NCBI RefSeq assembly: GCF_041146795.1
Contig: NC_135183.1
Coordinates: 12,435,840 to 12,499,839 of the forward strand
DNA from: Maylandia zebra
Taxonomy: Eukaryota > Chordata > Actinopteri > Cichliformes > Cichlidae
Reading direction: 5' to 3'
DNA length: 64,000 bases
Part shown: in pieces, positions 11,914 through 25,214 of the stretch
How the letters are laid out: the number at the start of each line of letters is the position of its first letter
Position numbering within the stretch: the stretch's first letter is position 1
Notes under the pieces: model-generated
What the model saw: the letters and a program-made list of their open reading frames with translations, nothing else
Told to the model about the DNA's origin: nothing
Database searches by the model: none
Program-made: the position numbers and the translations under genes

Positions 11914-14400
11914 ATCTAGAGAGATACTTTTGTCAAATGTTATTTAGATTTTTACTGTAAAATCTTTCAAAATTCATCTCAAAGGGAGTGGAAGGCGGAA
12001 ATCTTGTGGTTTGTTCAGATGCAACTTTGTAGGCCTAAGCTGTGCTGCCATGAGAGAAGAGTTTTCTCTTGGAAACCCTTCCAAACTGCTCATCTTGGTC
12101 AGTCTTTTTTCTAATTGTACTGTTATGAACTCTAGCATTTAACATTCCTACTGAGTCCTGTAGGGTCTGAGATGTACAGCTTGGTTTATTTGCACTTTAT
12201 CTGAGCGTTCCACGCACTGACTTTGGTGGGACATTTATTCCTGGGAAGACTGACAGGTGTATTTAACATTTTCTGATGTGAATCATTTCTCACTGTAGAA
12301 TAATAGACTTTAAATTGTTTGGAAATGGCATTATTACACATTCACAGCAACAATTGTTTTGCTAAAATGATTGATGTCTTTCCTTGGCATTGCACTAAGA
12401 CATACTTGGATACTCTAGACCAGCAACCTGCCAAAACGTCTGCTTAAATCAAAGTGTTCACACTTACTGCTCATCAATTAATCAGGTAATTTTGATTAAC
12501 GCATTTATTATATCATATATTTATATGATATGATAAATATTATATATTTATAAAATATATTTGATTTGATCATTTTTTATTTAACATTTGAGTTGCCCAC
12601 TTAATCCTATGGAATTAGTAACTGCATACTTTGTAAGACCTTTTTTTTCACATGACTGTAACATATTATCTATACTGAACTTATGAAATTAAAATTGAAG
12701 TTACGTTTTTCTAGAAGCAGGATTAAATACTTCAGCTGTCTTGCCAGTGTTCTCTACTGCACCCCAGTAAAACATGTACCTGCTGCATTTTGCAGAATCT
12801 GAATTGTGAGTTGTGGCCACTTGTTGAAGTTTTAAAACCTTGTAAATTCCTTATTGTGGTGCTTATCCTACATTTTTAAAAAATTTGTTCAATAACCGAT
12901 ATTCCAATGTGGAAATTTTCCTTCCTCCCAGTGTTTAATGTTCATATAATACAAACAATACTAGAAGAGTCTAAAAGAAAAACTATTTGTTTATTAGTTT
13001 CTCAGGATTTTCTTAGCACCACCTAAAACAGTGAAAAGGCAGTTTGTGATCAAAAATAAAAAGTATGTAATATGTTAATGTCTTTGATCATATTTTATTA
13101 CAATCTTTGATTGAAATTGTCCACTTGCACACATGCATGATACAAAGAAAAGCCCAGTTTTCCTCTTGAACCAGAGCAAACCTGACTACATCCAGAAAAT
13201 GAGCAATGGCTGGTGAGAGTCACGGAGGAGAGACAAGGTTGTCTGTTAGCAGGTTCAGAGAGCGGCTGAGGTGAAAAACGGAGAAGGGGAGAAGGAAAGA
13301 GCAAGAGACTAATAAATAGTGTGCTGGGAGTTGAAAACTGCAGACAGAAGTTTTTATGTGCGACTGCCTCGCTTAACCCCAACGCCACTGAAAGTTCAGC
13401 CAGGGCCTGAATTAGATCACATCAAGGGATCATCTCACTCTGTGTGCATGTGTATGCTAAAGTGTGTGTATGTACCACATCCTTCAGCCAAAACTCACCT
13501 GTTGATCTTCATCCAACATAGCTGACATCTATGTCACCCGTACAAAAACAGCTCCCAAAATGAGAGCAGACATGTAACCTATACACGCTTGATGTGTGTG
13601 TTTGTATACTGTGAGGCCGAACTAAAAGTAGATTGTTTGTGTGATAGAGGCCAAGGCAGGAGAGAAGTTAGACGTTTTTGGTTTTGGCTCGTCAAACCAT
13701 AATTTAATTTTGTTACCACTGGGCATATAATAACAGATCTGGACATCAGTAATAACAAAATTGTACTCACGCTAAAAGCTAAGATCTAGAACAAAGTCAA
13801 ACAGGGCAAGAAATACAAGTTAGACTGTCAGACAGGTTTCAAACCCACATGTTTGCCAACATCACTTGTTCCCAGCGTTGAACAGTGAAACGATCACTCA
13901 AAAACTGGCTGACTTGAGGGATTACGCCATCGTTTCAGGTGTTCTGACTTTCAGCTTTACCTCAAAATATGTTGGGTTACATAATCTGCCTAAACTTTTG
14001 GTTGGTTGAAAATCTGCCTGAATGTCTGACTTGTGGTTTGTTTTGTAGAAATTAGTAGAAATGCCATGCTCTCAGCAATTATTTTGCTATGCACAGTGTT
14101 AAGCAATTGCAAAAGCCTTCCAAAATAAGACCAAGGTTATAATTTGGTGTGTGTTTTGGGGGAAAAAAAGACAACAGCAACACTTATGTGAAGTTGTGCA
14201 AGAAAACAAGTAAACCACCGTGCCCATGACTCCCACATTTAATCAGTTGAGGCTGTGATGTTATAATCATAGATAAGAATGCTGATTGTGCAGCTAGAAG
14301 ACAATGCCTGCACAGTCCACGAATGTAGACAAAATCCAGTAAGCCAAACACAAATCTTTTTCTATGTATTGTTCCAATACTAATTTTATATTGCATGTAG
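11914..14400. other. AT-rich non-coding stretch, presumed gmds intron
   Basis: No exon recognised. It includes a very AT-rich patch at 12,490-12,570 built from overlapping TATATTTATA palindromes. Short frames at 13,098-13,388 and 13,319-13,525 are unsupported. Confidence 0.4.
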
Positions 14401-14525
14401 TTTTATGTTTTAGAATATAATAATTGGGGTTGTTACTCAAAAAAGTAGAGTTACACATTACACTTCTTAAAAGTTATACAGTAAGTTACTTAGTTACATG
14501 CCAAAGAATCTAATTTGTTACATTA
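14401..14525. repeat. Decayed dispersed repeat (TTACTCAAAAAAGTA motif)
   Basis: GTTACTCAAAAAAGTAGAGT followed by repeated GTTAC/TTACAT words resembles the terminal region of a fish DNA-transposon MITE. No opposite end was identified. Confidence 0.35.
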
Positions 14526-15310
14526 TCTCTCCATTAAATAACCGTGCATTGCCACATACTTACCAGTTAACAATATAAAACGCTGGCTACAGTTCCCCAC
14601 ATGAACTGAAATCCCTAATGAGCACACACACAAGAGCTTTCTTTTAGTGTTATGTATGAAAACAAAGCCGACTACAAAAAGCAAAGATGACAACCAGCCC
14701 ACAGAGATTTGAATTCGATTGCCACAGTGATTCTGCTGTAGAAACATGTACATGTAGTAGAACTGGAGGCTAAAATGCTGCAAGCCTGATTGTTCATCAG
14801 GTTGTTACCTGCTGAAACTCAGGCTCTGGCTGCTGGGATGTGGTCTGCATTTACTCAGCTTTATCATCAGCCTGCGTTCTTGGCTAGCTTTGTATTAGTA
14901 TTCTGTCTGTGTAGGGGCTTCTAAAGACCCATAATTGTTTCTTGTCCTGTTGTCCAATAAAAAAGTATAAAAAGCAATGTCCATGTCTCTGCTGCAGGCT
15001 GCTCCACCAGTTTCCTCCTCCTGCACACCATCTGAAATCAGCTCATTGTGTTACAAGTGCGCAGGAAGAAAAAAGCATTTAGTCATTTGCAACACGTAGC
15101 AGTTGGCTCAGTCCGTTCTGCTTCCTAAGTGAAAGGGCCTTTAGCCGTTTTCTTACTGTAGCAGATACGGCATGTCTCATTAGTGCCATACAGTTTATGG
15201 AGAGAGCTTGTTATTTAATTTCATTATTTAAAACTCCAAATATTTTCATTTCAGCCTCCAGAACATCAGTAATAATTACGTTGAACCTTCAAAAACCAGT
15301 GGGGGACATG

Positions 15311-15685
15311 TAGGGGTGGGTACCAAATTCAGCATTGATACAGTTTTACACCAAATCACTGGGTGTCACTTTTGATATCAGTTCATATCTGGGGTTAGCT
15401 GTTCCCACCGTTTTGGCACACACTGTTAGTGTGTGCCAAAAGTTACACATAATTGTTGGTGTGCAAAATGCAAACCACATCTAATCAGAGAAAAAATCTG
15501 GTCAAAACAGAGAGATTTGGTTTTGTGTTGTGTGTAAAGTGTTTCAAAGAAGTAAAATGTTTCAGTGGAGAAGTACAGACTCAAGAAAAAAATGTTAATT
15601 TATTATTTCTTTTTGAGCAAAGTCCAGAAAAACAGTTGTTATTCACTTCTGGTACCAAATACAGGTGCCTGTACTGATACCAGTG
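15311..15685. mobile_element. Possible decayed hAT-like element with internal hairpin
   Basis: It starts TAGGGGTGGGTACCAAATTC and has GGTACCAAATACAGGTGC near 15,652. These are common words at the ends of fish hAT-type repeats, although the right end is not in the expected inverted order. A perfect 14-bp inverted repeat with a 3-base loop lies inside (15,411-15,441). A 74-codon frame (15,453-15,677) has two CXXC-like pairs but no recognisable domain. Confidence 0.35.
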
Positions 15686-17175
15686 TGTTTTAAAGTATGA
15701 AAGGTAGCCAGCTGTAGTAACAACACAGTGCTTATGTCCATCTTTTATATATAGTCTTCAATTTTAATGTGTAGGCTTGAGGTCTTAATGTTAATCTGCC
15801 TGTTACCAATGTCCTCTATACACATCAAAGCTGTATCTAATGTTAGCAGTGTAGCTGTTACTTTAATCCATTTCAATTGTTGCCATATTAATCATATAAA
15901 TTGGACCCAGACTTTCCTTCAGCATGGAGAATATAGAAGCTACTTAACAGTCATCATCTGTACCAAAACACTGAGGCTGGGTGTCAAAGCCTAGACAAAC
16001 CCCTCGATGCTTAACTGAGATTACACAACAATTAAGATAAGAGAGGATGAGATTTTCCTCTCCCCTCAGTCTCTCACCCTCTCTCACTCAGTCTCGCTCT
16101 CTCCCTCCTTTTTTAAGTATGATTGTAAAGAATGTTGTTTAAAGAAGGGAAATTAAGTTTGCCTTTGATGTCTTCTGAAATATGAAACAGCCACACGCTT
16201 ATAGAAATGTTAAACACTCACCACACACACGCTCACGCTGACACACACCAGCTGATTTCACTGGAAGCCGCTGCTTCGCCCAAACTTTATTATACAAATG
16301 CCCAAACAGACTAAACACTTACTTACTTTTCACTGGGAATTACTTAACTGCACAGTTTCAGTTTGACCTCTGTGGAAGTGAGCAGTCACCTGAGCCACCC
16401 CCTCACCCCCGCCTCCCGTAGTCTTTTCCCTCCCTCTACCTCTCACTCTCTCCCTCTGCTGCTTTCTGCTGACTCCTGGAATTATGATCTGTTTCCCGTC
16501 CACAGGAATAATAGAATACAGGAGGAAGAGGGGGGTCGTCAGCAGCTCTGTGGAACAGTAGTGAGGAGTCCAGCTACACTGTGGTTACATTCTGTTTGTA
16601 TGTGTGTGTGTGTCTGCAAATGCGTTTATATCCAGATGTGCTAATGTGCGATGTTTTCCTCTTCATTTCCATAAACTTCACACATTAAAAGATTATCCTC
16701 GGACACGGACACACACATAGAAACAGAACTTAAACTCCATTAATGCTCATAAATCTTAACCCTCCTCCCATTATCGTGACAGTAAACGCCTCATGTATAC
16801 AACCACGCGGCAGGCAGTGGGTCTCCACTCTTTACCAGAGCCTTCAGGCACTTAACACTATCGGCAGTCAGATCCAGCCACTCCAGTGTGTTTGGAGTGT
16901 GTGTGGAGTGTGTCCTCAGCCGCATAAATATTTATCACACGGCTACCCCAGGAATTTTAATGAGCACTGATGGAGAGCAATCAACACAGTAGAGCCAGTA
17001 GAGAGAGAGAGAGGCGAGAAGATGACATGAAGTGAGAGTTTGTGATAATTTAGCTTTTAAATATTAACATGACTTTCACTGTTTTCCCGAGAAGATTCAC
17101 ACACTCCTGCTTTCCTACTGATTTAGTCTTTTAAGAGTTTTTGTGTGTGGCTTTCTGCACTAAATATGTCATTAC

Positions 17176-17183
<8 letters not shown>
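15686..17183. other. Non-coding stretch, presumed gmds intron
   Basis: CT-rich tracts occur at 16,050-16,110 and 16,395-16,470. No exon, RNA gene or mobile element recognised. Confidence 0.4.
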
Positions 17184-17251
<68 letters not shown>

Positions 17252-17256
17252 CATGT
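17184..17256. repeat. (TG)n microsatellite ending in GCGCGCACATGTGC
   Basis: About 30 TG dinucleotides followed by GCGCGCACATGTGC, so pyrimidine-purine alternation continues to the end of the tract. This composition can adopt Z-DNA. Confidence 0.95.
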
Positions 17257-20200
17257 GCAGTGTAGTATTGTACATACTCATCAAGGTGACAGGGCCACCC
17301 CTTAGAGGTCACTTAACACATTGTGTGCAGGCCAAGCTGCATGGGGAGTGAGGGAAGGAAACCTGAGCTGTAACTCACACAGCTCGCTCTCTCTCCCCCG
17401 TAGACTCAAGCGCATACATTGAATGAGACACGCTGGACCTGGCCTTTGACATCTGGCTGGGAGCAGCTAATAACTGTCTTGGATTCCTAAAGACGCAGCA
17501 GCCCGGAGTTCATTGAAATTTACTGCAGTGATGCTTTATTGACTTGAGGAAACAATAAATATGAAATCACTGATTTGTGTTGCCACAGAGTGGCACAAAT
17601 GAAACCCACAGGTCTTCGTTTCTTCTGCTCAAGATTCCAGGATTTCATAAGATGCCAGATAAATTACACTAAATAGAAAGTATGTCAGTTTGAAGGAGTA
17701 GTGCAGACAGAGGTAACCTACATTTTTTTATGACTCTGGTTTCCATATTTTGTTCCAGTGTAAACAACATATTGTGTCGAAAAGAGCTAAAATAAGCGGG
17801 TGCAGTCGTGCAGACAATATTTCTTCTTCAAATGTTAAGTAACTGAAAGGAGAATATATGAGGATTTTTAGATTTTACGTGGTTTTAAAACGTTTAACCT
17901 CCTACCATATAATAGTAAATTCCTCGTAATACTATTTTTAGTTTATTTAAAGCAATAAAGTAATAACTTAAAATATTCTGTATAATCTAACCTGTTGGCC
18001 TGAATTTCTGTTACTTTATTACATTCTCTTTTCAGTTCAGTCACAGTTATATCTGCTAATGTAAGATCTGTGTATGTTTAACTTCTCTTACTAATCACTT
18101 TGAAACCCACCTTAGCGATCCTGAGCCTCAGCCCCAGGCTGAGAAGCACAATCTACTGTGCTTGAACAGATACTTCATGTCAGAGTCAAATTTTTGTGTC
18201 ACTAGAATTAAGTATTAAGTTATTACCAAGTTATTACAAGATTATGATGTACTGTGAATTTAATTAGAAAAAGAAATGGTGAATGTGAAGCACTTAAAGA
18301 GCACCTTTTTAACATTCACCTGTTAATGCACACACACAACCCAGTGACAATAGAGCAGGCCAATCATCAATAACATCTTAGAACTCAGTAAGATGCTCAA
18401 AGATGCCCTGGCGTGTGGAAGGGCCATGGATGAAACTCTCAGCCATGTGATTTGTGGACAGCTCGCTCTCACACCTGAGCCATTAAAACAGAGACTACTG
18501 CTGTTGTACAAATTACTGCATCAGTCTCCGATTTCATCCCTCCCTCCTTCTCCCTTCCCTTTACTTGAAACTGAGGGTCTTTTGTGCTTTAAAGGAAGTG
18601 ATAAGTTGAGGCGATGCTGGCGTTAGAAATTGACCAGTGACAGATTTGTGACTGTAGGTCCAGGCAGCACTGAAACGATGAAACTCACTTTTTTTGCTAC
18701 AAGTATGTCCCCACCTGCACAGACACACAAACACAGATGGCGACTCCCACACCTGTGCACATTGTGCATGCATTAACTTTCATGTTTCTGCAGGCAGGCT
18801 AGGTATCAGTCTGCTCCTTCCTCATTGTCCCGCCTTCATGTCCTTGTCATTGTCCGCGCAGTAATTCATTCCGGGTTTAAAAGCCCTGGATCAGGGATGA
18901 CTTCTTCCATCAAAATCCCACCGAGGTCAAAGATCAGAACATCTGGGTCTGGTTGGAACATCTGGGTCTGCTGGGGACATGGAGACCATGGGCTCCAGAC
19001 TCTCACAGCGTTCTCGGCCCCTTTATCTAATTTCCTTTGAAGTATTTGTAGCCTCATGTCCACTACTGTACAAATACCAGAGGCACTACTGGACTTCCAA
19101 AACCACATCATAGTCTCCCAGCATGCAATCCTCAGGGCAAGAGAGAGGAAAGAGAATCGGTTTCTTGAAAATGTTTGATCTGGGTAGGTTTGCAGTCGGA
19201 AGAAAAATAAATGCAGCTTAGGGACATTTAGCATTTTTTAATCTATCCTGACAATTGTACTTGGTGTGTGTGCATGTGTGCGTGCGTGTGTGTGTGTATG
19301 TGTGTGTGCGTGTTCACACATCGCTGCCTGTTAGTGTGTATGTGCCCTTATGTGGGGGTCAGCCCGTGTGCTGTGTGATTTATTGAAAGGCCTTGTAGTG
19401 ATACCAGATTCCTTTGCGTTAAATGCCTGCTCTGAGGGCCTCTTACTGGCTGTGTGCTTTATGGACCATGATCACACCCTATTTGTCTCTCACTTTTACA
19501 TTTCTAAGGATTAATTTTATGGCTTCTCATCTTTATTAGACTGGATAGTGTAAGAAAAAGGGCAAAAGAGCAGAATGAGTAAGGGAAGGTCAGACCGCAT
19601 ACTTGAGGACATGTCAGGCTTTTTGTATTACGAGTGATTGTTTGACAGCATAGGTTACAGTTATATTTTGAGTCTTTTCAATAGTCATACTGCTTTTGTT
19701 TTATCTGATGTTTCGGTCTAGTCCAAAAGTACTTTTTTAATGAACAGTAAACTGTAGGAAGATGTTGTGGCTTTTTAGATTGTCCAGTTAAGTTCCATTT
19801 ATTTCCAGTCATTACCAGTACAGCTGATCAAATAAACTGAGCTGATCAGGAAGAAAGAGGAAAGGACCACCTAGTGCTAAAATCATCAACTTATATGCAT
19901 TACCAAAGCATACTCCAGGCATGTGATGAAGATCCTTTTACATCCCAGTCTCATAACTATTGCTTGGGAGCTAAGATTAGATAAAAACTGGGGATGTTGT
20001 GGTTTTATTTCAATCTGCAATTTGAGTCTGTGCTTTTTCTCTTTCAAAGTTTGGATCAATCTGGGATCGGTTCGGCCACTACAATCACTCCATTTGTTCC
20101 TGAGGAAAGTTTCTGGCTGGTGTTTTCCACATACCAATTACTTGTGGCAGTGTTCATCGCATAATCAGGACAGAAAATCGTCTCAGAATCAAAGATGCGT

Positions 20201-23200
20201 TTTTTAATACTTAGTTAAGGTTTTTAATTCAGAAACTTATAGAAATGACTTTACAGCCATGAGCTGATGATCAGAATTGACCGAAATGATGTTGCCTTAT
20301 TTGTGTAACGCTTTGTAAATAATAAATGTGACCCTCTTTTTACTCGTCTGACAAAATGAACTCTTTGATGCCACTCAGAGACCTCAATGCCCCTTCATAG
20401 GCTTTAACTTAGTCTCGGTTGATGAGCAGGTGTAGATCATATTGTCATTCAACTTGTGAGAGCCACATTTTGTCACAGCTTAAAAAAATTTTTTTTATTT
20501 TTTTATTTTTTTAGATTTGTGCTGCTTAATTGTGTTATTATGACTGCTACATATTTGCAGACACGGACAGAACGCTGAGTTAAACAGGACGTACCAAGCT
20601 GTTGGGTTTGGTTCCAAATCGGATCCATATGAAGATTGTATTGTGCCCCCATCTGTTAGTAGTTCATGTTGAATTATTCGCTACATGCTCTGTTTGGGTG
20701 AATTCACTTGGCCACAGAACGCTCTTGTTAGCAGTTTGGACTCAGCTTTTATTTCACTGAGTGGTACTCTGCAGTATGAGCTCTGATGGTGAGGTTGTCT
20801 GTCACCTGTAGAAATCCTGGTTGACAAAGACCAGACGCTGGATTAACTTCCTGGATGCTGAACCGTGTGGTTACGTGCTAAGAAGGCAGACTTAGCAGAC
20901 AAGAGTCTGATTTCAGCAGATGTTTTCCTGCCAAACTCAGATGGAGATTTCAGGCCTAACAGTAGTGGTGACAAAATGCTGATTTAAATACAAGGAATGG
21001 CTCTGCCTTCTTCCTCCCAGCTTCACGTGTTGTTCGATTTACACGTATATTATGTGGTGGGCTATATAGCCTTAAAAATATATCATGATATTTCAAAAAA
21101 ATTCACAAAATGCTATTTATGTAAAAAACTAAATACTGAGCAGTCTCTAAACTGAATAGTCTCTCCTTCCTTGTAGCCTGGTTGTACTCGATGATGTGTT
21201 TTTTGCCTCAAGTGGTCAAAAAAGTGCGTCCACCTTTAGCAAGAATCGTTCTCCGAGGTTGTTAGAGTAGTTTTACTTTATTAAATCCTCATTGGAGGCT
21301 GTGGTCATTGTGGCTGTCACTGCTGTAGCAGTGATATCACAATATAACACTTTAATATCTCCAAAAAAAGAATAATTTCACCAGTATTATCGTGGATAGC
21401 GCACACCCCTCATTTAAATCCCAATCTGCTCAGTGCTTTAGAGCTTTCACTGTCTTAGTAAAGTTACTATTCAACAGAAAATATACAGGCGGAGTACGAA
21501 TACTTGCTCTAAAGATACATTCATCTTTTTAGATGTGTAGCTGGTTAACACATCAACTTGAATCCAACCATTTTTGACATCACATAAACTTGGAACATGT
21601 TTTAATAGGTCCTTTCCATTAGCAGTAAGTAAGGATTTATGTTGTCTGTTTTGGCACATATTCTGCAAGAATTTCTTCTTTAATATTTGGATAAATTATT
21701 TAAACTCACAACCTTACGGTTACTTTGCTTCCAGTCATATAAAACCACAAAACGATGTGATCTCTTGATGCGTAATACATATTAAGCACCACCACCGTGG
21801 ACTGTAAATAGGGTATGAGAGAGATGTCCGTCATGCGTGTTACCCTTTGAAAGGAAAACAAAGTCAAAGAAGTAAAAAGTGTGCCATGTGTGGTCAAGGT
21901 TCACTTATAAAATTGCCTCTCCTGACCATTAACAGCACTGTCAGGCCATCTATCAGTCACACCGAATGGCAGTAAAGGAGCTTGTATTAAGCTCCTTATG
22001 CAAAATGCTGCAGCTGGAAGTTTGGAGTCTCGCTGCTCTGCATTTCCATCACCCTCCTCAGTTTCCCTCACAGTTAATTGTGTGGTTCTAAAACTTGGTT
22101 TGCAAAGATGTATATAACCTGTGTTGTTGCTACATTACTGTTTCTACAGTGTTTGTAAGAGTGCTGTGATTTACCAGATAAGAAGAAGCTCAGGTTAAAG
22201 TACAAATCTCCAGATGTGTGTAAGAAAACGCCGTCTGTTTTGGACTTTGGGGTAAATTTGCTGGTCAAAGCTGTACCTGTAAGGCAGTCGCAGGCTTTGG
22301 GAGCTCACCTCTAAACTCCAGGTGCGTGGATGAATTTGTCACTTGTCTCGTTTAACAGAACGCAGACACGGTGACTCTTTAAAGATGGAGTCTGCGCTCC
22401 AGGTTCAGTCCATTGAGTTCAGGTAAGGGTCTTGCCATTGGCAGCAGGTGTTGCAGCTTCATATTTATTTCACTTCATTTGAACTACGTATGCATGCAGA
22501 CAGAATCTAAACAAAAGGCAACTTTGGGATTTTTTTCCCTGCAGGTCAAACTTCCTGCATTTGTTTACTTTCCCTTTTCAAGCATCTGTCTCCGAAACAC
22601 TCACATCAGATTAGACTTAACTATCCTGCTGTTTAGCAAACCATCACTAACAAAGGTATAAACCATGTGACTCCCTGATGTATAGAAATTATAAAGGAGG
22701 TGCAGTTGCTACTTGTTAATGTCAGCTTACCGCTTTTCTCTAAACCAGTTCGTGACTAGACCAGTTGATGTTTCTTTTATGCCAGCTATGAAATGTTCTC
22801 CATTACAAACCCTAATCAATATAATTATGAAGCAAGTGGATTATTTAATATAATTGTGGAGTAAGTCGCCCTATAATAATTACATTCAGCCTCATGATAA
22901 ATTATGTCTCATTGCTGCAGGTAATTAGTCTGAAAATGTTTCCAGTTATGGCTTTGAGTGCCAAAATCGTTTGTGAGTAATGTACAGAGCTGCTCACATG
23001 AGAAAGAGCTGTTTGTCCTGCTGTTACAGACGGAGGAGAAAATGGGCTGAAGCTTTCATCTGCTCGGCTGTATATAGACCATGCAGAGTTAAAAATAAAA
23101 AGACCGCTCACCCAGAATTGAACCAAGTTTTCAACTCGGGCCGAATAATATCAAACTGAACGCTGTCAGAAACCTGAATCGGCCTGTGCTTGTTCCTTCC

Positions 23201-25214
23201 GTGTGTGTTCAGTGTTCTTGCCTTTGTGTGTAATCAGAAGAGTGTGATTAAGCGCTGTGGAGCCTCTCTGAGATGTGGGTCCCCGCTCTCTAAAAGGCTC
23301 AAGTATGCCAGCGCTGCTGTGTGCGTTCCTCTGTAATAAGATCACCCAGAAAAGACGTTTTCAAGAGGTTCAGTGTCAGATGGTAACACTGCTCTGCTCG
23401 GTGCACTTTACCCTGAGCTGCTGTTCATAGGTGGGGTTTGGCGTCGCATTTCCGGCTAACAGTGTGTGCTATAAAGCGATATTCATTTCAACTTTGCAAC
23501 AACAGTTTGAAAAAGAGCCTACTGTGTATAAACGACAAAGCCAGGCCCGTAAAAGAAACGGTTTGGACCGACTGCACCCCGCTTCCAACGTTTGCGCGAG
23601 AAGCGGGTACACCGGCTGTGAGTCAGGCCTCGTCGTTCAGCCTGAGTGTTGGACCTCACTGATGCTCATGTGGCTGAATGAAAGCAAATCCCCTGCACGT
23701 TCCAAAATCTTGTGGAAAGACTGAAACTAGAAGAGCGGCATCTGCACGCAGCAGCAAAGTCAGTTAAGTCTTAAAATGGTAGTTCTGGTTGACACGGTGA
23801 CACTTAAGGTTGTTTAAGCTGGCAACACTAAGAGCGTATCGACCACGAAATACCCTTTTGAGCTGAAAGTTTAGCGAGTATTTACCGTTCCTTTGGTTAT
23901 TTGTCTCGTGTTGTATTTTTTAAGTCAAACTTGTTTTTCTTCATGGATTGCATTATCCTTACACTAACACTTACTGTATACGTATCCTCTTTCAAATTCC
24001 AGAGACCAGCTCCTTAGCTCTTCCTCTCTTTCAGGTTACGTCACTACATGTGATGTTCACACATGCAGGATCTTGTCCGCTGAATTCCATCCAGTATGCG
24101 CATGCATCATTTTCTGTATACCTCTCTGTGCACATGGATGCCGTTTATTACCTATCAATGTATGTGCATATGTATGTGCAGCTAACAGCAGAGATCAGCA
24201 GAAACACGATTAGCCTGAAAACATATTTGCCAGGTTAGTTAAAAACAAATAATAACACCCTTTAGCAGCCACACTATGCATGCATGTAACCCATTGAAGC
24301 AATGACAGATTGCACCACTGATAGTACAGACTGCTGCCACAGTGAGTTTCAGAGGCTATTTTGTTTGGTTGTCCTCAGACTTTTGGTCTTGGAGCATGAG
24401 GAGGCCCGTGTAGTGCACAGAGAAAAGAAAAGAGAGAAGCACAGGGGAAACCCAGCACAGCACTTTGAGCACTTCTTGAGAAACCACCACTGCAGCAATA
24501 ACTGTGTTTAACACGAGCCGTCCTGTATAAAAGTATTAAAATCACAGAATCAGCCTTTCTTCGTCTGTGTGTTCGACACAGTTGTCCATGCGTGAGAATC
24601 TTTGTAAATATAAGAAATAGAATAGTGGGAATAGAAGTCGGAGAAAGGACTGAAGCTTAAAAAAGACGCACAAAGAAGAGGCTTCTCTCTCTTTCTTTTT
24701 TTTATTTGGACTCGCTTTGGTGGTCTGAAGCAGGGTCTCACTGGATCTTGAACCCGGTGCAAACCCCAGCGGGGGGGAGAATGAGTGAGGGGGTGAGTGG
24801 GGGGGTCCTGAGCTAGGGGTTACACCACCAGAGTCCCACAATTCATCATGCTCTGGCACCAACGGGGGCTGTCTGGACAGATCGGAGGTGGGGAGCCGAG
24901 AGGGGGGGATTGATGGCCAGGGAGACTCTGTGACCTCCTTTTTTCCCCCAAGAGATGAGATAATGTGTGCATGTATGTGGGAGAGAGAAAGTTATCATCA
25001 CCCTCCATCCCTTGCATCCTGTTGAAGACATCAAGTTTGGATATTGAGTTTGATCCAGCACGTCTTCATATCGGAGTGACACATCAGCTGGGCTGAGGGG
25101 TCTCCTCCTCACAGGCGTCAGATCAGTCATGACAGATCCTTTGTTTTTCTTTCTCCCCCTCTCTCCTTTCCCTTCTTTCTCCTTTTCTCTGGCTCCTCTC
25201 TGTCTTTTTACTAG
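17257..25214. other. Non-coding stretch, presumed gmds intron
   Basis: No exon of the preceding GMDS segment (the one ending ...YYRPTEV in vertebrates) could be found, so those exons lie left of the window or were missed. Visible items are a degenerate GT tract (about 19,263-19,315), a short direct repeat GAACATCTGGGTCTG (18,937 and 18,956), and a long pyrimidine tract before the exon at 25,215. A 122-codon frame at 18,866-19,234 on the - strand has no recognisable domain. Confidence 0.4.

Noticed and set aside
20260-20560. A-rich/T-rich runs (AAAAAAATTTTTTTT) as a processed-pseudogene tail
   Set aside because: No coding remnant precedes the run, so a simple AT-rich tract is enough to explain it.
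22386-22430. Possible exon ending TTCAG|GTAAGG
   Set aside because: The donor looks good, but the preceding sequence does not encode a GMDS segment and no acceptor with a coding stretch was found.
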